Positions 1 through 9,297 of a stretch of DNA of 64,000 bases are shown one piece after another. Under the pieces are notes generated by a model that did not search any database, had not been told where the DNA came from, and saw nothing but the letters and a program-made list of their open reading frames with translations. The first letter of the stretch is position 1; the number at the start of each line of letters is the position of its first letter. The position numbers and the translations under genes were made by a program. Origin of the DNA: an uncultured Pseudomonadales bacterium (GTDB taxonomy: Bacteria > Pseudomonadota > Gammaproteobacteria > Pseudomonadales > Azotimanducaceae); the NCBI GenBank assembly GCA_958296295.1, contig OY282460.1, positions 1,612,001-1,676,000 on the forward strand. Direction: 5' to 3'.

Positions 1-344
1 CGGTGCGGCTCGAGCGGCTGCCGGAAGCGCTTGGCGACGAGGTCGCTTTCGCCGACGTGCTGATGGTCGCGGCGGGCGCAAACGTGTTGATCGGCCAGCC
101 GCATGTGGATGGCGCGGTCGTTCGCGGCGCGGTGGTCGGCCGGGGGCAGGGCAAGAAGATCCGCGTCATCAAATTCAAGCGCCGCAAGAACTACCTGCGT
201 CGCAAGGGGCACCGGCAGCTGTTCTGCGATGTGCGGATCACGGCGATCGACTGCCCGGCGCTGGCCGCTGCGGCGGCCGAGTCGGCGCAGAGCGAAGCCG
301 ACGAAGAGGCGGGCGCCGCCGCGTCGCCGGCCGAAGCGGCGTAA
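1..344 (+). CDS. rplU: 50S ribosomal protein L21, 5' end outside window
   Basis: Large-subunit ribosomal protein L21, which binds 23S rRNA in the 50S subunit. The reading frame is already open at the window edge (first whole codon at base 3), and the usual N-terminal start of L21 (MYAVIKTGGKQYRV type) is missing, so about 15-20 residues lie upstream. The central GDEV-FADVLMVA, the basic KKIRVIKFKRRKNYLRRKGHR stretch (RNA-binding tail) and VRITAID are typical of the family. An Ala/Glu-rich C-terminal extension of about 30 residues follows the normal end. It is followed after 55 bp by rpmA, the usual order. Identification is secure; only the start is unseen. Confidence 0.96.
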   Translation, partial: VRLERLPEALGDEVAFADVLMVAAGANVLIGQPHVDGAVVRGAVVGRGQGKKIRVIKFKRRKNYLRRKGHRQLFCDVRITAIDCPALAAAAAESAQSEADEEAGAAASPAEAA

Positions 345-399
345 GCCACAGCCGAAACGGCTCGGGAACAGCGGGCCCTAAAGACAAGGAGCATTCGCA

Positions 400-678
400 A
401 TGGCACACAAGAAGGCGGGCGGAAGCACACGCAACGGGCGCGATTCCCATTCGAAGCGGCTGGGGCTCAAGAAGTACGGCGGCGAGCGGGTGCGGGCCGG
501 CAACATCATCGTCCGTCAGCGCGGCACCAGGTTCCACCCGGGCGCGAACGTCGGTTGCGGGCGCGACCACACCTTGTTCGCAACCGCTGACGGCACTGTG
601 CGCTACGCCGTCGTCGGGGCTGCCAAGCGGCGCACCGTGAACGTCGTTTCGGACCAAGTGGAAACGGCCTCCACCTGA
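400..678 (+). CDS. rpmA: 50S ribosomal protein L27
   Basis: Large-subunit protein L27, whose N-terminal tail reaches the peptidyl-transferase centre. The protein is 92 residues and starts [20 protein letters not shown], a near-invariant family signature, followed by [20 protein letters not shown] and [12 protein letters not shown]. The start at the ATG is fixed by homology and by AAGGAG at 386-391, 8 bases upstream. No cleavable N-terminal extension of the Firmicutes type is present. It lies between rplU and obgE, as in most proteobacteria. Confidence 0.98.
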   Translation: MAHKKAGGSTRNGRDSHSKRLGLKKYGGERVRAGNIIVRQRGTRFHPGANVGCGRDHTLFATADGTVRYAVVGAAKRRTVNVVSDQVETAST

Positions 679-834
679 GCGCGTGCCAAAGCACGTGTCC
701 AATGTTCGTTGCGCTTGCGTTGGAGCGAAGAGCCCGCGCCGCTCCTGCGGCCCGGACTCCTAAGCCGACTCGGCTGCTTCCCCCGAGGTCGGCTACCGGC
801 GCGGCGCGGATGTTGGGCCGTGCCGGACACGGCT

Positions 835-1989
835 ATGAAATTCGTCGACGAAGCTGTTGTTGAGGTTGAAGCGGGCAAAGGCGGCGACGGCTGCTTGAGC
901 TTCGCGCGCGACCGCAACCGCCCGCGCGCCGGGCCGGACGGTGGCGACGGCGGCCATGGCGGCTCCGTGCGTCTGGTGGGCGACGCCAACCTGAACACGC
1001 TGGTGGACTTTCGCGCCACGCCGCGTTTTCGCGCCGAAGCCGGGCGACCGGGCGCCGGCAGTGGCAAGACCGGCGCCGCCGGCGCGACTCTCGATGTGCC
1101 CGTGCCTGTGGGGACAACGGTGGTGGACGCCGAGACCCGCGTCGCCATCGGCGATGTGACCGCGCCGGGAGAAGCCATGCTGGTCGCCCGCGGCGGCGTC
1201 CGCGGCCTCGGCAACTTGCGCTTCAAGTCCAGCACCAACCGCGCGCCGCGCCAGACGACACCGGGCAAACCGGGTGAACGGCGGCGCCTCGGCTTGGAAC
1301 TCAAAGTGGTGGCGGATGTGGGCTTGCTCGGTTTGCCGAACGCCGGCAAGTCCACGCTGCTTGGCCGGGTCTCCTCCGCGAAACCGCGCATCGCCGACTA
1401 TCCCTTCACGACGTTGACGCCGAATCTCGGCGTGGTGCGCGTGGACGTGAGCGCCAGCTTCGTGATGGCGGACATCCCCGGCCTCATTCAAGGCGCGTCG
1501 CGGGGCGCCGGCTTGGGGTTTCGCTTCCTCAAGCATCTCTCCCGCGCCCCGTTGCTCTTGCATCTCGTCGATGCCGCGCCGGCCGACGGCGCGGACCCCG
1601 TGCGCGACTGCGAAGCCGTTGAAGACGAACTGCGCGCCTACAGCGCCGCGCTCGCGGCCCGCGACATCTGGATCGTCGCCACCAAGCTGGACATGCCCGG
1701 TGCCGATGCGGGAAGCGAGAGGCTGCGAACGCGTTACGGACACCGGCACTTCCACGCGATTTCCGCCGCCACCGGCGCCGGCGTTCGCGATCTCGTGAAC
1801 GCGGTGATGCGGCATGTCGGCGAGCGCGGACGCCAATTGGCCGAAGACGCGGAATACGCCGCCCGTGATCGCGATCAGAAGCGGCGAATCGGCACCGATG
1901 TGCTGGCGCATGGCGTGTTTGGACGCGACGCGCCGTCCGCCGCGGGGCCGGCCCCGGATGCGGCCGCCTTCGGCGCCGACGTCCCCTAG
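835..1989 (+). CDS. obgE: Obg-family GTPase
   Basis: Ribosome-associated GTPase (ObgE/CgtA) acting in 50S maturation and stress response. The 384-residue protein has the glycine-rich Obg fold first (residues 1-158, [20 protein letters not shown] start), then a G domain with P-loop [11 protein letters not shown], switch [11 protein letters not shown] and the specificity motif TKLDM (the family usually has NKxD). The frame is open further upstream to base 709, but homology fixes the start at the ATG in 835-837. The C-terminal acidic/Ala-rich tail varies among Obg proteins. Following rpmA by 156 bp is the standard arrangement. Confidence 0.96.
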   Translation: MKFVDEAVVEVEAGKGGDGCLSFARDRNRPRAGPDGGDGGHGGSVRLVGDANLNTLVDFRATPRFRAEAGRPGAGSGKTGAAGATLDVPVPVGTTVVDAETRVAIGDVTAPGEAMLVARGGVRGLGNLRFKSSTNRAPRQTTPGKPGERRRLGLELKVVADVGLLGLPNAGKSTLLGRVSSAKPRIADYPFTTLTPNLGVVRVDVSASFVMADIPGLIQGASRGAGLGFRFLKHLSRAPLLLHLVDAAPADGADPVRDCEAVEDELRAYSAALAARDIWIVATKLDMPGADAGSERLRTRYGHRHFHAISAATGAGVRDLVNAVMRHVGERGRQLAEDAEYAARDRDQKRRIGTDVLAHGVFGRDAPSAAGPAPDAAAFGADVP

Positions 1990-2007
1990 GTTCCCGGAGC
2001 GCCCGGC

Positions 2008-3135
2008 GTGAGCGCGTCCATCCGTTCGCAGGTGGCGAACGCTAGAACCTGGGTGGTGAAGGTGGGCAGCGCCCTCATCACCGCCGACGGCCAAGGGCTG
2101 GATGTCGACCGCATAGACGCCTGGTGCGAGCAGATCGTCGCCATCGGCGAGGCTGGCCGGCGGGTGGTGGTGGTGTCGAGTGGCGCGGTCGCGGAAGGCC
2201 GCAGACGGCTCGGCTACGGGGCCCGGGCGGCGGCCATCCACGAGCTCGCCGCAGCCGCCGCGGTCGGCCAATCCGGGTTGATAGAGGCCTACCAGCGGGC
2301 CTTCAGCCGCCGTGGCCGAGACATCGCGCAAGTGTTGCTGACCCACGACGACATGGCCGATCGGCAACGCTACCTGAACGCTCGCGCCACGTTGGCGACC
2401 CTGCTCGACCTCGGCATCACGCCGGTGGTCAACGAGAACGACTCGGTGGCCACCGACGAGATCAAACTCGGCGACAACGACACGCTGGCCGCCATGGTCG
2501 CGAACCTCCTGGCCGCGGACGTCCTGGTGGTGCTCACCGACCAAGCCGGCCTGCACCAGGCGGACCCGCGCCTCGAACCGGACGCGCCCCTGCTGGGCGA
2601 GGCGTCCGCCGCGGACGCCGGCTTGGACGGCATGGCCGGCCGCGGCGGGGGGCTTGGTCGCGGCGGCATGGCCACCAAAGTGGCGGCGGCGCGGCTGGCC
2701 GCACGCTCCGGCGCCCACACCGTGATCGCCGGTGGTCGGGAACCGCGAGTGCTGTGTCGTCTGGCTTCAGGCGAGCCGTTGGGCACGCTGCTGACCGCGG
2801 ATCTAGCGCCTCTTGACGCCCGCAAACGGTGGCTGGCCGGACAACTGCGGGCGAAAGGCGAACTGCGCGTGGACGCCGGCGCCGCCGAAGCCATCCGGGG
2901 CAGCGGCGTGAGCATTCTGCCGGCCGGCGTGACCGCGGCGAGCGGCGCCTTTCACCGCGGCGATCTGGTGCGCGTGGTGGACGCCGAAGGCGGCGAGATC
3001 GGCAAGGGACTCGCCAACTACGACGCCGCCGAGACGCGGCGCATCCTCGGGCTCAGAACGACGGAGATCGAAGCTGTGCTCGGTTTTGTGGGGGAGAGCG
3101 AACTGATCCACCGCGACAATCTGGTGGTTTGGTAG
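2008..3135 (+). CDS. proB: Glutamate 5-kinase with PUA domain
   Basis: Catalyses ATP-dependent phosphorylation of glutamate, the first step of proline synthesis. The 375-residue protein starts at a GTG 18 bp after obgE. The amino-acid kinase domain (about 1-260) shows [29 protein letters not shown], the [17 protein letters not shown] substrate-binding loop and [13 protein letters not shown]. The C-terminal PUA domain (about 280-365, from [23 protein letters not shown]) is standard for long ProB proteins. Placement next to obgE is typical of beta- and gammaproteobacteria. proA is not in the window. Confidence 0.96.
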   Translation: MSASIRSQVANARTWVVKVGSALITADGQGLDVDRIDAWCEQIVAIGEAGRRVVVVSSGAVAEGRRRLGYGARAAAIHELAAAAAVGQSGLIEAYQRAFSRRGRDIAQVLLTHDDMADRQRYLNARATLATLLDLGITPVVNENDSVATDEIKLGDNDTLAAMVANLLAADVLVVLTDQAGLHQADPRLEPDAPLLGEASAADAGLDGMAGRGGGLGRGGMATKVAAARLAARSGAHTVIAGGREPRVLCRLASGEPLGTLLTADLAPLDARKRWLAGQLRAKGELRVDAGAAEAIRGSGVSILPAGVTAASGAFHRGDLVRVVDAEGGEIGKGLANYDAAETRRILGLRTTEIEAVLGFVGESELIHRDNLVVW

Positions 3136-3144
3136 ACGCCGAAG

Positions 3145-3203
3145 GCGCCAAGCGCGCGGTAGACGGTGGCCGATTCCGGGGGCCGCCGCTCCCGGCTTGG
3201 CGC
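3145..3203. terminator. Possible bidirectional terminator between proB and rpsT
   Basis: A perfect 9-bp inverted repeat, GCGCCAAGC at 3145-3153 and GCTTGGCGC at 3195-3203, lies between the convergent proB and rpsT genes. The 41-base loop is long and no T-run follows on either strand, so it is not a textbook Rho-independent terminator. It is listed because of its position only. Confidence 0.3.
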
Positions 3204-3230
3204 GCGCGACGCCGAGGGCGCCGACGAAAC

Positions 3231-3506
3231 TTACGCCGAACCCGCCGCCAAGCTCGTCAGCTTGCGGGCCAAACGCGATTTGTGCCGGGCCGCCTTGTTC
3301 CTGTGCAGGATGCCTTTGCCCACCATGGCGTCGATGACCGGCACCGCGGCGTTGTATGCGGCGGTCGCGGTTTCGCGATCTCCCGCGTTGGCCGCCGCGA
3401 CGGCTCGTTTGATGTGCGTGCGCACCCGCGAACGCAGGCTCGCGTTGCGGGCGCGGCGACGTTCGGACTGGCGCGCGCGCTTGCGGGCTTGGGGGCTGTT
3501 TGCCAA
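3231..3506 (-). CDS. rpsT: 30S ribosomal protein S20
   Basis: Small-subunit ribosomal protein S20 (binds 16S rRNA), 91 residues. The protein begins (M)ANSPQARKRARQSERRRARN and ends RNKAARHKSRLARKLTSL, both typical. Homology places the start at a TTG in 3504-3506, preceded by GAGGAG about 6 bases upstream. A UUG start is also used by E. coli rpsT, where it takes part in translational autocontrol, so the odd codon is probably functional. The gene converges on proB; the 196 bp upstream to the ABC permease hold nothing I recognise. Confidence 0.95.
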   Translation of the reverse strand: MANSPQARKRARQSERRRARNASLRSRVRTHIKRAVAAANAGDRETATAAYNAAVPVIDAMVGKGILHRNKAARHKSRLARKLTSLAAGSA

Positions 3507-3703
3507 GCGATGCTCCTCTTGATTTCGGCGGGCTCTTTTCAGGGCGCGTAATATGCCGCCTGTGGCGTTGCGGGTCAATGCCTTTGTGGCGGCGGCGTTG
3601 GCGGCATGGTGGCGGCGCGGAACGCGCGCTGGACGGGCGGGCAGGGTGCCGGTGGCGCGACTTTGGGCGTCGCGGAGGCGGTGCGCGCCCGGTAGGGCGC
3701 GCG

Positions 3704-4432
3704 CTAGCCGTCGAGCATCCGTTCGCGGCGGTTGGCGCGCATGAACGCCAGCGAGGCGATGCCGCAGGTCACCAGAGCGATGCCGATGCGGTTCTGGACG
3801 GTCCAGCCCAGCAGCTCCATGGGATCGGCGGTTTGCGCCGCGAGCGGGTTGAAGAACGGCGACAAGCGGATCTGGTTCTCGCCGAAGCCGGTGAACATGC
3901 CGTTCAGCCCCAACACCGCGACGGTGACCATGGCGCCGGCGACCTCGCTGCGAAACAAGGTGGCCAACGCCATCGCCAACACCAGATAGAAGACGGCCGC
4001 CTGCAACGCGCCGTACAAGGCGCCGAGGGGAAACTTGGTGAAGAAAGGCCACACGACGACGGCCAGGAGGGCTTCGGCAACGACCAGCATGAGGCCTGCG
4101 CCGGCGAGCTTGGCCCACCACACGCGCTGGCAGCCGCCGGGCACGGTGTAGGCGATTTCCAGACTGCGCCCGTCGATCTCCCCGGCGATGACGCGCAAGC
4201 CCAGAAACACGGCGAGCGCCGTCATCGGCGCGCCGATGAGAAAACCCTGCGCCATGTCCGGCTCGAAGTTTCCGCCCATGCCGACGGCGGTGAGCGTCGC
4301 CAACACGGCGAGCCAGGTCAGCGGCAGGAGCGGGAGCAGCCAGAAACGGTGGCCCGCCACCGTGAGCGCGGCCAAGCGGAACAACGCCAATCGCGCGCCG
4401 ATGAGCCGCCACGACACCATCGCCCGCGTCAC
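3704..4432 (-). CDS. ABC transporter membrane subunit (ABC-2-like)
   Basis: Inner-membrane protein of 242 residues with about six hydrophobic segments (for example around FWLLPLLPLTWLAVLATL, GAPMTALAVFLGL, LMLVVAEALLAVVVWPFF and AAVFYLVLAMALATLF), matching small ABC-2-type permeases. The GTG start overlaps the stop of the preceding RND-ABC fusion by one base (TAGTG); an ATG four codons later is an alternative. The fused gene carries the only nearby ATPase, so this is very likely its membrane partner. The N-terminal GARLALFRLAALTVAGHRFW lacks the long first loop of typical ABC-2 exporters. The substrate is unknown. Confidence 0.75.
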   Translation of the reverse strand: MTRAMVSWRLIGARLALFRLAALTVAGHRFWLLPLLPLTWLAVLATLTAVGMGGNFEPDMAQGFLIGAPMTALAVFLGLRVIAGEIDGRSLEIAYTVPGGCQRVWWAKLAGAGLMLVVAEALLAVVVWPFFTKFPLGALYGALQAAVFYLVLAMALATLFRSEVAGAMVTVAVLGLNGMFTGFGENQIRLSPFFNPLAAQTADPMELLGWTVQNRIGIALVTCGIASLAFMRANRRERMLDG

Positions 4433-7400
4433 TACGCCGGCTTGGCGGCCGGCCGGGCGGCCTCGCTTGCCGCTTCATCGGCTTCGGTGTCGGCTTCGGC
4501 GGCCTGGGAGATGAGCCACAGATAGCCGTCCTCCAAGTTGGCTTCCACCGCCTGCGCGTCGGGCGCCGGCGAGGTGTCCGCGAGCACCCGGCGCACCGAG
4601 AAGCCGCCGGCCGGCGCTTCCTCCGCCAAAATGGCCCCTTCCGGCAACACGAACTCTTGGGCAGCGGGGGAACGCACCTCCCACACGCGGCCCTCGGCGA
4701 CATGGGATAGAGACGCCGGCTCGCCATCGAACACCAGCCGGCCCTTGGCCAGCACCAGCACGCGTTCGCAGGCGACGGCCACATCCTCCACCACATGGGT
4801 CGAAAACAGCACGATGCGCTCCGCCGCCAAGCGGCTGAGCAGATTGCGGAAACGAATGCGTTCGCGCGGGTCCAATCCAACCGTCGGCTCGTCCACGATG
4901 ATGACCGGCGGCACCCGCAGCAACGTGCGCGCCACCGCCACGCGCTGCCGCATGCCACCGGAGAGCGACTTTATCTTGTCGTCCGCCTTGCCGGTCAGCC
5001 CGACCTCGCGCAACAGGCCCTCCAACCGTTCCCGCCGCACCTCCGGCGGCAGGTCGTAGAGGGCGGCGAAGTAGGAGAGGTACTCGCGGGGGGAAAGGCC
5101 GCCCGGCAGCCCGGCGTCCTGCGGCAGATAACCCACCCAGCGGGCCAGGACGTCCCGTACCGTGCCAAGCCGGGCACCGCCAAGGGAGATCGCGCCCCGG
5201 GTGGGCTCCAGGATTCCGGCCAGCAAACGCAGCAAAGTGGTCTTGCCCGCGCCGTTGGGCCCGAGGATGCCCACCATGCCCCTCTCGACCCGGAAGTTCA
5301 CCTCTGAAAGGGCCCGCACCGGACGCGCCGGCAAGTCGAAACCGCCCAGCCGCAGGGCCCACCGGCGCAGCAAGGTGCGCGGGTAGCGCAGCGGACCGGC
5401 GCGCACCCGCGGCGGCAACTGGCCGCGCTGCTGGCGCACGGCGCTGGTGCGCACCAATTGCCCCGCGGCCAACAACAACGCCGCGACCAGGGGCCACGCC
5501 GCCGACACGGGCCGCGGCTCGCCAGCCAAGGCCGGTGCCACCAGCATCCAATACGCGAACAACGCCACGACGACCCACGGCGCCAAGACGCGCAGCACGC
5601 TCTCCACGCCGCCGGGGTCCACCGTGCCGGCCGGGTTGGCGCGACCGCGCGCGCGACGAATATCGTTCAGCAAGCGCGCGGCGAACGCGGCGCCGAGGAG
5701 CCACAACGCCAACTTCCAGCCGCCGGCTTGCACATAGGTCGCCAGGAAAAAGGGCGCCGCCACGAGCACCAGCGCCGGACCGAAGCGTCGCAGCGCGTCT
5801 TTGCCCTCGAAATCGCCAACGCCCTCCACCGTGCCGCCTTGCGCCAGAACCCGGCTGGCGAACTCGCGCCGGGTTCGCAACGCCTGACGAAACGGACCGG
5901 GCAAGCCGTAGGTCTTCTTCAAGTTGCGCACATCCACCACCGGCGGCCCCACGCGGCTGTCCGGCGCGATCGTTGCCGGGCGCCGGAACAGCAATACGGT
6001 GATGGCGAGCAGCCCGCCACCGATCAACAGACTGGTTACCGCCTGCCACAACAGCGAGGTGATGACGCCGGTCAAGGTGAGCGACAACATCGTGCCGATC
6101 GTGGCGACGCCCCAACCCAACACGAGCCAAGGGCCCACGCGCCCGAACACCCGGTCAAGGCGTTGCAGCAGGATGTACATCACGGGAATGATCACCAACG
6201 TCAAAATCGTTGCCGTCAGCAGCCCGCCGATGACGACGATGGCGAAAGGCGGCCACATCTCGTTCTCGCGGCCGGTGCTGATGGCGAGCGGCCACAGCGC
6301 GGCGATGGTGGTGGCGGCCGTCATGAGCACCGGCCGTGTGCGTTCGCGCACCGCGCCCAGCGCCGCCGCCCCGGGCGACAAGCCGCCGCGCACGCGCTGC
6401 GCGATGCGGTCCACCAGCAGGATGGCGGGATTGACGGCCAAGCCGAAGAGCATGACCACCCCGGCGCCGGCCATGATCCCGGACGGCGTTCCGGTGAGCA
6501 CGAACAGCCAAGCCGAGCCAAGCACGGCCAACGGCAGCGCGAGCAGCACCAGGAGCGGCAAAGTCAGCGACTCGAAGGCCATCGCCAGCACCAGCGCCAA
6601 CAGCGCGAGCGCCGGCAGCGCGAGTTCGCGCACAAGCGACGTCTCCTCGTCGTTCTCTGGCAGCTCCACGGTGTAGCCCTCTTGCCGCGGCACCGCCTGC
6701 ACGACTGCCGCGATCTCCTTCTCCACCGCCTGCAAACCGGGGCCGGAGTCCGGCACGTCGCGGTTCAGGTGGTATTGCACGCTTGTCTCTCGCCGCCCGT
6801 TGTGGTGCGTGATCGGCGGCTGAGGCGGCATCCGCCGGATCGAGGCGAGCGCGGCCACCGGCGCGACGCCGGATTCGGTGTGGATGCGCAGACGCCGCAG
6901 ATCCCGGCTCCCGAAGGGTTCGCGGGCGCCGACGCGCTCCACGACGACCGGTATTTCGCGCCCGGACGAGAGCACGAAGCCGGCGCCGACCGCAAAACCC
7001 TCGCGCCCGGCCACCTGCAAGACCGGCATCACCTCGTCCAACGTCAGCCCGAACGCTTCGAACGCCCGCCGGTTCGGCTCGATCCAGATCTCGTCCATGC
7101 CGGGCGGGCTGGACTGAAAGGCCTTGGCCACGTGGCTCACGGCATCGAGCCGCGCCACCATGTCGCTGGCCAACTGGCTTAGCGGGCCGGTCTGTGGCCC
7201 TGAGAGCACCACTTCGCGTGGGCCGCTGCCGAACGGGTTGCCCCTGCCGCCGCGGGGGCCGCCGCCCTTGCCACCGAAGCTTTCCTCGCCTTGGCGCAAC
7301 AGCTCGAAACCCTTGATCTCGTCCGCGACGTTCGTGGCGGCGTCGCGCACCCGCGAGACTGTCAGTGTCTCGGGACGCTCGTCGGGCTCGACGAACTGCG

Positions 7401-9291
7401 CGGTGATCGTGGCCGTTTCCTCGGACACCTCGGACGTCACGGTTTCCACGCCCTCGATTGCCATGACGGCCCGTTCCACTTGGCCGACAGCCGCGGTAAG
7501 CACCTCGGCAGAACCCCGCCCGCGCGCGAAACGCGCGACCATGCGCACTTCGTCCGCCCGTTCCGCGTCCGATCGGCCGGAGTTGCTGATCGCTATGGGA
7601 ACTGCCGTGATCAACGTGATCAACACGGCGAACAACGTGCCGGCGAGCCACCCGGAAGGCCGGCGCAGAGCGTTCTTCAAGAGTCCCACGAACAGCACGC
7701 GAATCGGGTCGGGCACCCGCAAGCCGCCGGATTGCTCGCGACGGGCGCGTTGCAGACGGACCCGCCGAACCGCCGCCGGTGCCGCCAGCCGGTGCGCGAG
7801 CACCGGCACGAGCCCCACTGCCACGAGCAAGGACGCCGCGAGTGGCAGCAGCAACGACGCGGCCACCAACTCCAGCGTGGCGGAAATGGAGGTGCCGATG
7901 TCCACCAGCGTCAACGGCAGGAAGACCGCCGCGGTGGTGAGGCTGGCAGCGGCGATGGCGAGCGCCGTGCGCCGGACGCCGAGGCGGGCGGCGTCGGCCG
8001 GAGCGACGCCGTGTTCCAACCGCCGCAAGACCGCCTCGTACACGACGATGCTGTTGTCGATGAGCAGGCCGATGGACAACGACAAGCCGATCAGCGAGAG
8101 GATGTTGAGGGAATGGCCGAACAGGTAGAGCAGCGCCACGGCGGCGAGCAGGCTCACGGGCACGGCCACGCCCACCACCGCCACCGCCCGCCATTCGCGG
8201 AGAAAAAGGAACAGCACCACGAGCGCTATCGCGTAGCCTGTGAGCGCCAACTTGGCGAGGTGGCGGACCTGCTTCTCCACACCTTCCGCGGCGTCGCTGC
8301 CCACCACGAGGTCGATCCCGAGCGGTGCGACTTCGCCACGCAGCTCGGCAACCCGCTCCCGCAGCGCCCGCCCCAGGCGGATCAGATTGGCGCCTTGCTC
8401 CTGATAGATCACAACGCCCACGGCCGGCTCGCCATTGACGCGCAGGTACGTTTGGTTCGGCGCGACGCCCAGGTCCACATCGGCCACATGGCCAAGTTTC
8501 ACGGGGCTGTCCGCTGCCACCCCCACCGCCGCCAAGCTGCGCAGGCTGTAAGGACGACCCTCGACGAGCGTTGGCTGGCGGCCGTTCTCGGACTCCAGAT
8601 TCCCCACGTGCCGCGTCTGCTGCAGGTTGCGCGACACTGCGCCAATGACTTGCATCGGCGTCACGCCGGCCGCCATCACGCGGTGCGGATCCACGGTGAC
8701 GGTGACTTGCCGGCGGGCGCCACCGGTGGCGACCGCCTCGCTGACGCCGGGCACCGCCGCGAAGCGCGGCGCGAGCAGTTGATCGGTCAGTTCGAACAGG
8801 GCGCGCAGATCCGCTTCCTCCACGCCTTGCCCGGCCCCGCCGAGCACATGCACCATCATCACGAAACTGCCCATGGTGGCGGTTCTCTCCTCGGTGGAGG
8901 AGACGCGAATGCCGGCTTGGCCGCGGGGCTGCTCGCGCTCGATGGCGGCGGCGATGCGCCGCAGTTCCAGTTCGCGCACTTTGATGGCGGTGCCGGATTC
9001 GAACCGCACTTGGAAGCTGCCGCCAGCCCCGCGAATTTCGGCCCAGCTTTCCGCGACGTTCGGCAGCGCCGAGACGCGCGCCTGCAAAGGCAGCAGAATC
9101 TCCCGCTCGACCACCTCCGATTCGCTGCCGGATCGCCAAAACGACACATGCAACGAATCGCCCTGGATAGCCGGAAACAGCTCCACCGGAATACGCTGCA
9201 GACCGACCAAGCCGAGGATCACCATGCCGAGGAACACCATGCCGACCGCAACGGGTCGGCGCACCGGCAGATCCAAGAGATGCATTCGCAT
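4432..9291 (-). CDS. RND efflux pump fused to a split ABC ATPase
   Basis: A single 1619-codon frame joins two transporter classes. Residues about 1-1040 form a complete HAE1/AcrB-like RND pump: the first membrane helix after LPVRRPVAVGMVFLGMV, porter domains, and TM4 with LLIDNSIVVYE (first relay Asp present, second position Asn). Two extra hydrophobic segments (about 1050-1100) follow. Then PPVVDVRNLKKTYG (about 1112) looks like the first strand of an ABC nucleotide-binding domain. It is interrupted by about 200 residues carrying four hydrophobic segments before the domain resumes with Walker [10 protein letters not shown] (about 1344), signature LSGGMRQRVAVARTLL (about 1442), Walker B VIIVDEPTVGLD and the switch His in STHVVED. 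The C-terminal 75 residues are Ala/Glu-rich. The start ATG is 6 bp after the upstream RND gene. Confidence 0.9.
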   Translation of the reverse strand: MRMHLLDLPVRRPVAVGMVFLGMVILGLVGLQRIPVELFPAIQGDSLHVSFWRSGSESEVVEREILLPLQARVSALPNVAESWAEIRGAGGSFQVRFESGTAIKVRELELRRIAAAIEREQPRGQAGIRVSSTEERTATMGSFVMMVHVLGGAGQGVEEADLRALFELTDQLLAPRFAAVPGVSEAVATGGARRQVTVTVDPHRVMAAGVTPMQVIGAVSRNLQQTRHVGNLESENGRQPTLVEGRPYSLRSLAAVGVAADSPVKLGHVADVDLGVAPNQTYLRVNGEPAVGVVIYQEQGANLIRLGRALRERVAELRGEVAPLGIDLVVGSDAAEGVEKQVRHLAKLALTGYAIALVVLFLFLREWRAVAVVGVAVPVSLLAAVALLYLFGHSLNILSLIGLSLSIGLLIDNSIVVYEAVLRRLEHGVAPADAARLGVRRTALAIAAASLTTAAVFLPLTLVDIGTSISATLELVAASLLLPLAASLLVAVGLVPVLAHRLAAPAAVRRVRLQRARREQSGGLRVPDPIRVLFVGLLKNALRRPSGWLAGTLFAVLITLITAVPIAISNSGRSDAERADEVRMVARFARGRGSAEVLTAAVGQVERAVMAIEGVETVTSEVSEETATITAQFVEPDERPETLTVSRVRDAATNVADEIKGFELLRQGEESFGGKGGGPRGGRGNPFGSGPREVVLSGPQTGPLSQLASDMVARLDAVSHVAKAFQSSPPGMDEIWIEPNRRAFEAFGLTLDEVMPVLQVAGREGFAVGAGFVLSSGREIPVVVERVGAREPFGSRDLRRLRIHTESGVAPVAALASIRRMPPQPPITHHNGRRETSVQYHLNRDVPDSGPGLQAVEKEIAAVVQAVPRQEGYTVELPENDEETSLVRELALPALALLALVLAMAFESLTLPLLVLLALPLAVLGSAWLFVLTGTPSGIMAGAGVVMLFGLAVNPAILLVDRIAQRVRGGLSPGAAALGAVRERTRPVLMTAATTIAALWPLAISTGRENEMWPPFAIVVIGGLLTATILTLVIIPVMYILLQRLDRVFGRVGPWLVLGWGVATIGTMLSLTLTGVITSLLWQAVTSLLIGGGLLAITVLLFRRPATIAPDSRVGPPVVDVRNLKKTYGLPGPFRQALRTRREFASRVLAQGGTVEGVGDFEGKDALRRFGPALVLVAAPFFLATYVQAGGWKLALWLLGAAFAARLLNDIRRARGRANPAGTVDPGGVESVLRVLAPWVVVALFAYWMLVAPALAGEPRPVSAAWPLVAALLLAAGQLVRTSAVRQQRGQLPPRVRAGPLRYPRTLLRRWALRLGGFDLPARPVRALSEVNFRVERGMVGILGPNGAGKTTLLRLLAGILEPTRGAISLGGARLGTVRDVLARWVGYLPQDAGLPGGLSPREYLSYFAALYDLPPEVRRERLEGLLREVGLTGKADDKIKSLSGGMRQRVAVARTLLRVPPVIIVDEPTVGLDPRERIRFRNLLSRLAAERIVLFSTHVVEDVAVACERVLVLAKGRLVFDGEPASLSHVAEGRVWEVRSPAAQEFVLPEGAILAEEAPAGGFSVRRVLADTSPAPDAQAVEANLEDGYLWLISQAAEADTEADEAASEAARPAAKPA

Positions 9292-9297
9292 TTCCGG

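Noticed and set aside
793..2718. A 641-codon minus-strand frame across obgE and proB.
   Set aside because: It is antisense to two well-identified genes and has no recognisable motif.
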